Shown here: one piece after another, positions 35,922-44,660 of the stretch
Layout of the letters: every line of letters starts with the position of its first letter
How positions within the stretch are numbered: position 1 is the first letter of the stretch
Origin: Flavobacteriales bacterium
Lineage (GTDB): Bacteria > Bacteroidota > Bacteroidia > Flavobacteriales_C > GCA-002722245
Direction: 5' to 3'
NCBI GenBank assembly: GCA_002722245.1
Contig: PBLA01000018.1
Coordinates: forward strand, 110,940-174,939
Length of the DNA: 64,000 nt
The notes under the pieces: model-generated
The model's database searches: none
Seen by the model: the letters and a program-made list of their open reading frames with translations, nothing else
What the model was told of the DNA's origin: nothing
Position numbers and translations under genes: made by a program

Positions 35922-37520
35922 TTAACTTTCAAGAACAAAATACGACCTTCTTCCCAACAACTTGATTATCAAGCAAATTGAAGCAACACCAAACAAGTAC
36001 GTCGTGGCCAAATTTAGACCAATTAACGAATTTAAAATGATCAGAAAAAGTGCAATACCGCCACATGTTAAGCAATAAATTAACTGAGAATTAACATGAT
36101 TAATATGATTGCATCCTGTTGCTAATGAACTCAGGATGGTTGTATCTGAAATAGGGGAACAATGATCACCAAGAACTGCACCCGATAATACGGAAGCAAC
36201 TGCAGCATAAAATATCTCGAGGTCAAATGTAGTAGTTGAATAAAACGATAAACAAACAGCAACAATAATTGGAATTAGTATACCCATTGTACTAAAACTT
36301 GATCCTGTGGAAAAAGCAATAATTGCTGCCAACACAAAGGTAATTGCAGGAATAAAATGAAAGGAAAGCTCATTGTTTTGGATCAAATGCCCCAAATAAG
36401 CACCCAATTGCAAATCAGTTAACACCGCGGTTAAGGCCCATGCAAGTACCAAAATTGCCATTGCGGAAAATAGCGATTTCATTCCATCCATAATCCAAAC
36501 AATATTTTTCTCAAGCCTATTCCTATTAAACAAACTGATAATGGTCACTACAGCAAGAAAAGCTCCGCTTCCCCAAATTAATCCCTTGTAACAGTCCCCA
36601 GTTTGAATTGCTGCAATAAGCCCCCCTTCTCTTTTTCCTGTACTATATATTCCTAACAAAGTGACAAACAACAAAATTACAATTGGAATAACAGCCCAAA
36701 TTGCTTTGATTGATTTTGCTTCTTCATCCTCTATTTTTTGATCGATCAATTGAACATCCTTTTCAAACTGTAGCATCGGACCAAAGTCTTTCTGGCTTAA
36801 AATCAATACCAGAATAAATCCTAAAATCACTAAAGGATAAAAAGAGTAACCAACAGAATGAATAAAGACGCTAAAACCATTTTCCATTCCTGGATATGGA
36901 GCTTCACTAATGGCATCTCCGATTAATTGTATTTCATATCCAATCCATGTTGAAACTATCGCTATACTAGCTATTGGCGCAGCCGTTGCATCCACAATAA
37001 ATGCTAATTTTTCCCGAGAAATCTTAAACCTATCGGTAATTTTCCGCATCGTATTACCCACAACCAATGTATTCGCATAATCATCAAAAAACACAACAAA
37101 ACCTAAAAAATACGTAATTAAAAGAGCTGACTTTTTTGATTTGGCATATCTACTTAACCAAAGAACAAGTCCATTAAATGCCCCCATTTTAGTCATCACA
37201 TGAATACCAGCTGATATAAGGAGTGAAAACAATAGTATAGACGCATGGTCTTTGTTGGCCAATGCTTGAAGTAGGTAATGATCAAAAACATGATCAAGAC
37301 CAAAAGCAAAGGAGTTTGACTGATCAGAAAACGAAAAAATAAAGGCCCCTGTAACCACTCCAATAAGCAAGGAAAGAATAACCTGTTTTGAAATGACTGC
37401 TAATACAATTGCAAACAAGGCAGGTATTAGGCCATACCAACCAAACTCAACTCCTCCATTACCTTGAGCATATATAGCTGGAGAAAACAAAACCATGAAA
37501 ATAATCGCTATCTTTCTCAT
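35922..37520 (-). CDS. Na+/H+ antiporter, NhaC family
   Basis: This 532-residue protein has about 12 membrane helices preceded by a likely cleavable or anchor N-terminal stretch (MRKIAIIFMVLFSPAIYAQG). Recognisable NhaC regions include LITYFLGFVVFFDDYANTLVVG, STGSSFSTMGILIPI and GAVLGDHCSPISDTTILSSLAT. It would exchange Na+ for H+ across the inner membrane. It lies head to head with a small lipoprotein gene, with only 18 bases between the two start codons. Confidence 0.88.
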   Translation of the reverse strand: MRKIAIIFMVLFSPAIYAQGNGGVEFGWYGLIPALFAIVLAVISKQVILSLLIGVVTGAFIFSFSDQSNSFAFGLDHVFDHYLLQALANKDHASILLFSLLISAGIHVMTKMGAFNGLVLWLSRYAKSKKSALLITYFLGFVVFFDDYANTLVVGNTMRKITDRFKISREKLAFIVDATAAPIASIAIVSTWIGYEIQLIGDAISEAPYPGMENGFSVFIHSVGYSFYPLVILGFILVLILSQKDFGPMLQFEKDVQLIDQKIEDEEAKSIKAIWAVIPIVILLFVTLLGIYSTGKREGGLIAAIQTGDCYKGLIWGSGAFLAVVTIISLFNRNRLEKNIVWIMDGMKSLFSAMAILVLAWALTAVLTDLQLGAYLGHLIQNNELSFHFIPAITFVLAAIIAFSTGSSFSTMGILIPIIVAVCLSFYSTTTFDLEIFYAAVASVLSGAVLGDHCSPISDTTILSSLATGCNHINHVNSQLIYCLTCGGIALFLIILNSLIGLNLATTYLFGVASICLIIKLLGRRSYFVLES

Positions 37521-37538
37521 TAATAGAACGAATATAAT

Positions 37539-37979
37539 ATGATTTATCGATTGAACTTTTTTTTCGTTTCTGTTTTATTTTTTGGATGTACATCCACATC
37601 GAAAGATAATGATCTCATTTTTGAAAATTATACATTCTTTAATCTCTCCATTCAGGATTCTATTCAGTGTATTCAACTTGGATATGAATACGTGGATGAA
37701 AGAAACACCCTGTCCTTAAAAGATATTAAACACGAATTGGTGGATGATACACCTGCCAAAGTAAAACTTAAAGGAAAGTTGATTGCTATTAAAAATGAAT
37801 CTCTATTTCTTGATTTAGGTAATGACACTGTGAATGGAACTTGTGGCTTTAATTTTGGTTCCTTATACCCTTTTTTGAACCATATTGTAATTGCGCAAGG
37901 TGTCATAAGTATTCACCCTAAAACACTATTTAAAATAAAGGGGTTGCTCGTTATGGACATTTCAAAAAAAACTCAATAA
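37539..37979 (+). CDS. Small putative lipoprotein
   Basis: This 146-residue protein has a short N-terminus, a hydrophobic run and a lipobox LFFGC (Cys near residue 17). The mature part is mixed and has no recognised domain. It ends 16 bases before the convergent RND transporter gene. The 18-base gap to the NhaC start means its promoter must lie inside the NhaC coding region, or its true start is further downstream. Confidence 0.65.
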   Translation: MIYRLNFFFVSVLFFGCTSTSKDNDLIFENYTFFNLSIQDSIQCIQLGYEYVDERNTLSLKDIKHELVDDTPAKVKLKGKLIAIKNESLFLDLGNDTVNGTCGFNFGSLYPFLNHIVIAQGVISIHPKTLFKIKGLLVMDISKKTQ

Positions 37980-37995
37980 TCTCAAGCCCTTAATT

Positions 37996-40281
37996 TCACC
38001 GTTTATTTTGAGAACTTAATCCCCAAAGAATAATCAAAGGCATAATCATGAGATCCAGTATCAATGCAATAAAAAGAGTGACACTGACCAAAAGTCCCAT
38101 GTAAAAAGTACTCGTAAAAGAACTGAACATTAGCGTTAAAAATCCACCGCAAAGAATTAATGTAGTGACAATAACGGCTTTACCTGAGGATAAATAACTT
38201 CTCTTTAAACTATATAGATGCGAACGATTTTTTGATCGTTCCAATTTATACTTAGTAAGTAAATGGATAGTGTCATCAACTGCAATACCAAAAGCCAGAG
38301 TAAAAATTAAACTTGTACTGATGTTTAAATTAATTCCTCCCAACCACATCACTGTGGTAACCAATAATAAAGGAAGAAGATTTGGAATTAAGGAGAGCAT
38401 TGAAATTTTAAACGATCTAAACATTATCCCAACGACAAGTGCGATCACAGCAAAGGCAAGGAGTAATCCCAAAATAAGATTGGTCACCAACGTACCATTA
38501 TTTTTATCAATAAGTGCAGCTGTACCTGTTAACCTCATCGATAATGTGTGTTCATCAATATTTTCTTCCATAAATCTTTGAAGTTTCAAATTCGCAGCAT
38601 CGATATTCTGTTTACCTACATCAGGTAGTTTACCAGTTAAACGGCCACTCATTGAATCTTGTCCAATCAAATTAAATTGAAAAGGGCCGCTTAAAGCATT
38701 AAATGCCCCGCTACCTCTTTTCATTTGTCGTTTCAAAGATGTTAGTCTTCTTTCAGATTTTGGTAATCTTCTATCTTTAGGATGAGAACCTTTCTTAATG
38801 AAGTTAGCCTCTTTAATGCCTGTTAAGGGAGACATGAGAAACCCTACACCATTTGCTGTATAGTTTGTTTTTAGATAATTTTCTAATTTTTCCAATTCCT
38901 GTAAAAATTCAAATCCTAGAATTCCTGCAGAGTCACTTGTATACAACTCCGCCTCAAACGGTCGTAAACCACTGTAATTATTTTCAAAAAACAAAACATC
39001 CTTCTTTACAGGATCATTATCGGATAAATCCTCTAACAAATAGTTATTAATTTGGATTTTAGAAGCGGTAAAACATCCAATAATCACCAAAATTAACGTA
39101 GCAAAAACTACTTTTCTTTTCCCTTTAATTACTAACAAGAACCATTTCCTTAAATACTTATCCCAAAAATTATCATGTTTTGATGTTACTATTTTTTGAG
39201 GAGGCTGAACAAGTAACAGTACACATGGGAGCAGAGTAAATGCTAAAAAATAGGCTACAAAAACACTTATTCCTGCATAAATACCAAATTCTTTGATGGG
39301 TAGAATATTTGCGAAAACGAGTGAGAAAAAACCTATTGATGTAGTTAATGATGTCAAAAATGTGGCCCATCGAACCTCTTTAAAAGCAATTTTCAGTGCA
39401 GTTTCCTTTTCTTTTCCTTTTCTTAACTCGTCCAGATATTTTGTTAAAAGATGTACTAAATCGGACATACCTACCACAAATATTATAGTGGGAAGCATCA
39501 CCATTAAAAGGTCAAATGATTTTCCTGTGAATTTCATAATGGCTAATGTCCATATAATAGCGACGATGATTACTAGTAAAGGAATCAATATACCCCACCA
39601 ACTCCGAAAGGAAATGTATAAGAAAATGATTAATAGACAGATGGCGCTTGTCATGAAAATTCCAAGTTCATTTATCATTTTCTGTACAAAATAGGTTTGA
39701 GCCAAAACTCTTCCAGCAACATAGTAATGATCAAATTGAAATTCATTTTTCTTTTTTTCAAGGAAGTCAAGGACATGACGAGCCTCTGCCTTATTTAGGT
39801 TCGTTTTAGTTTTGATATATAAGCAAATGGAAGAACCATTTTCGGCGATCAGATTCCCTCCGTATAATGGGTTATTCAAAATTCTCAAACTATCTGCTTG
39901 AGTGATTTTCTTATCCTCTAAATTTAAAAACGGTTTAAAAACTATTCCATTAAGGCCAGCCTTCTTGTAATACCCTGCATGATGAACTGGTGATAATACG
40001 AAATCAATCAGTGTATCTTCCAAAAGTTTGTTTCCATAATTCTCTACTTTTTTCAAGAATTCAACATTAAAGATTCCTGATTCATTCTCTAAACCTACTA
40101 AAAGGAAATCACTATCCTCACCATAATGTTTACGATAATCTTCATAATGTATCATAGAATCATCCGACTTAGGAAAGTACTTTTCATAGTCGTAATCCAC
40201 TTCTAATTGACTTGCTTTATACCCTAAAAAACAAGTTATGATAAACAGAAGAAACAATATCAACTTGGCCCACTGACGCAC
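37996..40281 (-). CDS. RND/MMPL superfamily transporter permease
   Basis: This 761-residue inner-membrane protein has the RND plan: one N-terminal helix, a periplasmic loop (about residues 30-200), five more helices, then the same again. Each half has an SSD-like motif, FVVGMSDLVHLLTKYLDELR and ALAFGIAVDDTIHLLTKYKL (approximate readings of the paired TM4 regions), and the charged residues of the proton path (Asp in VGMSD and AVDD) are kept. Members move lipids, hopanoids or hydrophobic compounds. The substrate is unknown. The start codon is GTG. No membrane fusion protein gene is adjacent, so it is more like the MmpL/HpnN group than the tripartite efflux pumps. Confidence 0.88.
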   Translation of the reverse strand: MRQWAKLILFLLFIITCFLGYKASQLEVDYDYEKYFPKSDDSMIHYEDYRKHYGEDSDFLLVGLENESGIFNVEFLKKVENYGNKLLEDTLIDFVLSPVHHAGYYKKAGLNGIVFKPFLNLEDKKITQADSLRILNNPLYGGNLIAENGSSICLYIKTKTNLNKAEARHVLDFLEKKKNEFQFDHYYVAGRVLAQTYFVQKMINELGIFMTSAICLLIIFLYISFRSWWGILIPLLVIIVAIIWTLAIMKFTGKSFDLLMVMLPTIIFVVGMSDLVHLLTKYLDELRKGKEKETALKIAFKEVRWATFLTSLTTSIGFFSLVFANILPIKEFGIYAGISVFVAYFLAFTLLPCVLLLVQPPQKIVTSKHDNFWDKYLRKWFLLVIKGKRKVVFATLILVIIGCFTASKIQINNYLLEDLSDNDPVKKDVLFFENNYSGLRPFEAELYTSDSAGILGFEFLQELEKLENYLKTNYTANGVGFLMSPLTGIKEANFIKKGSHPKDRRLPKSERRLTSLKRQMKRGSGAFNALSGPFQFNLIGQDSMSGRLTGKLPDVGKQNIDAANLKLQRFMEENIDEHTLSMRLTGTAALIDKNNGTLVTNLILGLLLAFAVIALVVGIMFRSFKISMLSLIPNLLPLLLVTTVMWLGGINLNISTSLIFTLAFGIAVDDTIHLLTKYKLERSKNRSHLYSLKRSYLSSGKAVIVTTLILCGGFLTLMFSSFTSTFYMGLLVSVTLFIALILDLMIMPLIILWGLSSQNKR

Positions 40282-40371
40282 CTTTCAAAATTAATGCTTT
40301 AAACCATTCTAAAACAGTAAATCTCGGGTTAAACTTTCATAAAAAAGGAAGTAATTGTAATTTTATGAAAA

Positions 40372-41397
40372 ATGGTTAATTGGGATTTTACAAAATATTC
40401 GCCGAATGAAATTCTTGATCAGCTAATTGCGACCAATTTACCAGCGTGGATAACGCCCTATTGCGAATTTTTAAAAGAATTTATTCAGAAAGAAAAATTT
40501 ATTGTTCAGACCAGCGGGACTACAGGAAATAAAAAAAAAATCACCGTTACAAAACAACAAATGCTCTATAGTGCTAGAGCTACCTTAACGTATTTTAATT
40601 TAACAAAAGGAAAAACGGTTTTGCTTCCGCTTAGTTGTGAGTTTATCGCCGGTAAGATGATGCTCGTTCGTGCCATTGAGGGAAAATTAAATCTTTTCAT
40701 TGTTAAGCCAACAACTAATTTTAATTCCCTCAACATCCAAAAAATTGATTTTTGCCCACTTGTACCACTCCAAGTGGAAGGCCTTCTCAATTCTCCTTTT
40801 ATTAAACGTATTAATGTTATGCTTATTGGCGGAGGTGCTGTTCCCTTGTCGTTAATAAAAAAACTTAGAGATGTAAAATCATGTGCGTTTGAATCCTTTG
40901 GTATGACCGAAACTCTTACACATTTTGCACTTCGTATGGTATCTCCAAAAAAGGAAGATTATTTTACAACACTTCCAGGTTTTCGTATTGATATTAGTGA
41001 AAAAAATGAGCTAATACTTCTAGAAAACAAACTAAATCCAAACGCATTAAAAACAAATGACCTCATTGAAAAATATTCTTCTACTCAATTTAAATGGATA
41101 GGAAGGAGTGATCATTTAATCAAAAGTGGAGGAATACTCTTTGTTCCTGAGGAAATTGAACATAAAATTTCAAAACATATTTTTCAACCCTTCGTAATCA
41201 TAGGTGTTAAAAATCCAAAATTTGGAGAGGTTATTGCTTTGGTGGTTGAAGGTAGAGAAAAAGTTGACATACACAGTCTAAATAAATATTTATCTAAATA
41301 CGAACGAATTAAAAAACAATTTAGTCTTTTATCTTTTCCAAAAACCGAAAGCGGTAAAGTCAAAAGAACATTAATTAAGCAAATCATTAATGCGTAA
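40372..41397 (+). CDS. menE: AMP-dependent acyl-CoA ligase, probably O-succinylbenzoate-CoA ligase (MenE-like)
   Basis: This 341-residue enzyme has the adenylate-forming core: P-loop FIVQTSGTTGNKKKITVTKQ, the ATP/AMP-binding ESFGMTETLTHFA, GRSDHLIKSGGILFVPEEIE (hinge and C-terminal domain), and the catalytic Lys near the end, KTESGKVKRTLI. It is shorter than the usual acyl-CoA ligase because the N-terminal domain is reduced, which is the normal form for MenE in this phylum. The product would be an intermediate of menaquinone. No other men gene is nearby, so the identity is inferred from size and motif. It opens the run of genes up to 50199, and the next gene overlaps it by 8 bases. Confidence 0.75.
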   Translation: MVNWDFTKYSPNEILDQLIATNLPAWITPYCEFLKEFIQKEKFIVQTSGTTGNKKKITVTKQQMLYSARATLTYFNLTKGKTVLLPLSCEFIAGKMMLVRAIEGKLNLFIVKPTTNFNSLNIQKIDFCPLVPLQVEGLLNSPFIKRINVMLIGGGAVPLSLIKKLRDVKSCAFESFGMTETLTHFALRMVSPKKEDYFTTLPGFRIDISEKNELILLENKLNPNALKTNDLIEKYSSTQFKWIGRSDHLIKSGGILFVPEEIEHKISKHIFQPFVIIGVKNPKFGEVIALVVEGREKVDIHSLNKYLSKYERIKKQFSLLSFPKTESGKVKRTLIKQIINA

Positions 41398-42298
41398 ATT
41401 AATTTTAGTCATAATACTTTTTATCAGTTTATCCTTCACACAAAGAGGATTGACTTACAAAGAAATTATGTATGGTGATACTTTAGTGCTTACCTATGAT
41501 AATAATTCCGGTGTTATTGATTGGGATAATTGCGGGAAAAATATTGTGTTTGAATCCGGGTCAGAACAATCAAAAAAAATTTTTTATTTAAACCTTTACG
41601 ATCTCCCTATAAACTTCTCAAGAAATGGTTTTCACTCGGCTAAATACGTGAATGAACTTGTGGACAAATACAGAGTATATGTTCCACTTGTTGGTGCTAA
41701 AGACACCTCATTCACTTCTCCTAAATGGAATATCTCAGGGAAAAAAATCTTATCAATCGGTCATTACAGAGAAGAGAATGAAATTTTTCTTACCGAAAAA
41801 TATTCTAGAATTACCCAAGGAACTGGAATAAAAAATATTGAAACAGCGCATTGGAAAAATGATACCGTCTTTTATCTCGTTTTTAAAAATAACCCCAATC
41901 AACTGTTGGAATATAATCGAGTTACGAAAAAGAAGCGAATAATTGCAGAAACAAATCATTCTATTGATGGAATTTCTAAACAGAAAAATAAATTGTTTTT
42001 AACATGTAATGGTGGCGCGTATGAATATTCTACCAACAAAGGCAATCTGAGATGGTATAAGCTCCCAATAAAAGGTAAAACGGTAGCTCGACTTGGAAGG
42101 CTAAATTTCGTAGGACTAAATCAAAGCGGAAGTGCCCAAGTTCTTGATTTAAATAATGCCACAGCTCATCCTTTTTCTGTTGGCGAAAAAGATGGTCCTC
42201 CATCAATTTCTTATGACAAAAAGTTTGTGGCATTTTACTCAGGATACGTAAACGGAATTGTTGTAAAAAGAATTGATAAAAAATTCTACATTGAATGA
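41390..42298 (+). CDS. Exported propeller-like protein
   Basis: This 302-residue protein has a signal peptide (MRKLILVIILFISLSFTQRG) and a mature part of repeated short beta-strand segments, of the kind seen in TolB/PD40-like propellers (SPKWNISGKKILSIGHY, FVAFYSGYVNGIVVKR). The assignment is by pattern only. It overlaps menE by 8 bases and precedes a patatin-like gene by 41 bases. It could bind a ligand at the envelope, but nothing here shows that. Confidence 0.65.
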   Translation: MRKLILVIILFISLSFTQRGLTYKEIMYGDTLVLTYDNNSGVIDWDNCGKNIVFESGSEQSKKIFYLNLYDLPINFSRNGFHSAKYVNELVDKYRVYVPLVGAKDTSFTSPKWNISGKKILSIGHYREENEIFLTEKYSRITQGTGIKNIETAHWKNDTVFYLVFKNNPNQLLEYNRVTKKKRIIAETNHSIDGISKQKNKLFLTCNGGAYEYSTNKGNLRWYKLPIKGKTVARLGRLNFVGLNQSGSAQVLDLNNATAHPFSVGEKDGPPSISYDKKFVAFYSGYVNGIVVKRIDKKFYIE

Positions 42299-42339
42299 AC
42301 CTTTTGGGTGAATTTTAAGTAATAATTAAAGATTTACCT

Positions 42340-44607
42340 ATGAGTTTTGCCCAAAGAATATCGAATACCAATCTATTTCGAAAAGTATTTTACTTTTTCC
42401 CAGTTCAACTCATATTTGTACATCTGAAAAACAATCCCATTTTAATGACTATTTGGGCGATCATTGTAGGGATTAATTCAAGTCTTATTTCAGAAAAATA
42501 TGGCGTACCTTTTCTCTTTCTCTCACCTGAATATATGGGAGAGGTGAGTTTTATATCATATGGTATTATAGGGTTCTCATTTGGTGGTTTCATTATGGCA
42601 TTCAATATCTCAAGCTATGTTACAAATGGACATCGATTTCCATTCATTGCAACCTTATCTAAACCCTTTCTTAAATATTGTTTAAACAATATATTTTGGA
42701 CAGGTAGCCTTTTACTCATCTACATTATAAACACAAGCGATTTTTTAATCAACGAAGAGGGGTGTTCCTTAGGACAAACTATAATCTTTCTTTCCAGTTT
42801 TCTTGTGGGGGTTTTCATTATGATTTTTCTAAATGGTCTTTACTTTATTGGAACCAACAAGGACTTAGAAAAATTATCGGGCGGAAAGTATCAAACTGTA
42901 AAAAAGCCAAAAGCTGTTACGATAAATGCAGTACTGCATAAAAAAGTTGCTTGGGAAAACTTTTTTAACGCCGACAGGGAGTGGCGTGTGGAAACCTATC
43001 TTTCCAATCCGCTAAGAGTTGGGATTGCACGATCAATTGACCATTATGATCAATCCATGTTAAAACAAGTATTTGAACAAAATCATCTAAATGCAGCCCT
43101 TTTTGAAATCATTGTGTTTATCTCCTTAATTGGTCTAAGTTTTGGTAGTAGTATTCCTTACTTCACAATACCAGCAGGTGCGAGTTTAGCCCTATTACTA
43201 ACCATGTTTGTAATGATTACAAGTGCCATTCACTCTTGGTTTAGAGGCTGGGCACCTGCGGTTATGATTATTTTGTTTCTCTGTTTCAATTTTGCCAGTA
43301 AATATGAATTTTTCTCTCCTCACAGTAAAGCATTTGGCTTGAATTATGAAACAAAACCTGCTCAAGTCAATAAAGAACTTTTAAACCAAAACAGCAATCC
43401 TGAGAATTGTAAAAAAGACATCCAACACACATTGTCAATTCTTGAAAAATGGAAAAAGAAAAACCAAGTCAATGATCAATTACCTAAAATGATCTTTATC
43501 AATACAACTGGTGGAGGAATGAGGAGTGCTCTTTGGTCTTTTTATGCTATGCAACAATGCGATAGTATTTTAAATGGAAGGCTTTTAGAGCAAACTCAGT
43601 TAATATCGGGATCTTCAGGTGGATTAATCGGCCTCTCTTACTTGAGAGAACTTATGCTAAGAAAAAAAAGAGGAGAGATTAAAAATTTATACGCTAAGTA
43701 TTTTGCAGAGGATATGGCAAAAGACATTCTAAATAAAATTGCATTTACGCTTACTGTTAATGACGTCATCTTTAAGTTTCAAACATTCGAGGATAATGGT
43801 TTTCAATATAAAATAGATCGAGGCTATGCGTTTGAAGAGCAATTAAATGAAAATACACATGGATATATGAACAGAAGACTTTATGAATATTATAAACCCG
43901 AGGCTGAAGCTGAAATCCCAATGCTCATTGTTAACCCAACAATCATCAATAATGGTAAAAGAATGATTATTTCCCCACAACCTACTTCATACATGACCTA
44001 TATTGCACCCAATAAAAACATATCAAATGATTATTTACAAGAAAACATTGAATTTAAACGTGTTTTTAAAGATCAGGGTGCAGATGATCTAAAATTTACA
44101 ACGGCACTAAGAATGAGCAGTACATTTCCGTATGTTATGCCCCTTGTTTATTTACCCAGTGAGCCAGAGTTAAAGGTTATGGATGCTGGTCTTAGTGATA
44201 ATTACGGTGTGAAAAATAGCATAAAATTTTTATACACCTTTAAAGATTGGATTAAAGAAAATACCTCAGGAATTATTTTTATTCAAATCAGGGATTCTGA
44301 AAAACAACCTGAAACAGAAATTGCACCAACAAAAAGTTTCGTTAAAAATTTCTCTGCTCCTGTGCAGTCAGTTTACAAAAATTTATTTCTTATGCAAGAT
44401 TATGACCATGACCAATTAATTCAATTTGCAGGAGAATGGTTTGACAATAAGATTGATGTCATCGATATGGTACTAGAAAACACGGAGGAAAAGCAATTGA
44501 GTTTAAGTTGGCATTTAACAGAATCTGAAAAAAAGATTACCTACAATTCAATTAATCGTACAGATAATCAACATGCGATTCAAAAATTAAGACGATTATT
44601 AAAATAA
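42340..44607 (+). CDS. Membrane-bound patatin-like phospholipase
   Basis: This 755-residue protein has about eight membrane helices in its first 330 residues (roughly 28-48, 66-88, 112-132, 144-168, 248-270, 276-298 and 303-323). It then has a patatin domain with the oxyanion loop NTTGGGMRSALW (about 386-397), the nucleophile in ISGSSGGLIG (Ser 426) and the partner Asp in MDAGLSDNYG (Asp 615, reading DAG where the usual motif is DGG or DGA). Patatins hydrolyse acyl chains from phospholipids or lipid esters by a Ser-Asp dyad. The catalytic part probably faces the cytoplasm, though orientation is not established. It lies 53 bases before the start of the ORF-track version of the first kinase gene, so lipid turnover and signalling may be linked here. 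Confidence 0.85.
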   Translation: MSFAQRISNTNLFRKVFYFFPVQLIFVHLKNNPILMTIWAIIVGINSSLISEKYGVPFLFLSPEYMGEVSFISYGIIGFSFGGFIMAFNISSYVTNGHRFPFIATLSKPFLKYCLNNIFWTGSLLLIYIINTSDFLINEEGCSLGQTIIFLSSFLVGVFIMIFLNGLYFIGTNKDLEKLSGGKYQTVKKPKAVTINAVLHKKVAWENFFNADREWRVETYLSNPLRVGIARSIDHYDQSMLKQVFEQNHLNAALFEIIVFISLIGLSFGSSIPYFTIPAGASLALLLTMFVMITSAIHSWFRGWAPAVMIILFLCFNFASKYEFFSPHSKAFGLNYETKPAQVNKELLNQNSNPENCKKDIQHTLSILEKWKKKNQVNDQLPKMIFINTTGGGMRSALWSFYAMQQCDSILNGRLLEQTQLISGSSGGLIGLSYLRELMLRKKRGEIKNLYAKYFAEDMAKDILNKIAFTLTVNDVIFKFQTFEDNGFQYKIDRGYAFEEQLNENTHGYMNRRLYEYYKPEAEAEIPMLIVNPTIINNGKRMIISPQPTSYMTYIAPNKNISNDYLQENIEFKRVFKDQGADDLKFTTALRMSSTFPYVMPLVYLPSEPELKVMDAGLSDNYGVKNSIKFLYTFKDWIKENTSGIIFIQIRDSEKQPETEIAPTKSFVKNFSAPVQSVYKNLFLMQDYDHDQLIQFAGEWFDNKIDVIDMVLENTEEKQLSLSWHLTESEKKITYNSINRTDNQHAIQKLRRLLK

Positions 44608-44660
44608 TCCGTTTAAATTTATTGAACATCAAAGTGTCCTATGTCTCTCAAAAAAATGTA

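Noticed and set aside
44622-44660. TTG start of the first kinase in the ORF track
   Set aside because: It adds 13 residues that spoil the signal peptide. The ATG at 44661 starts right before it.
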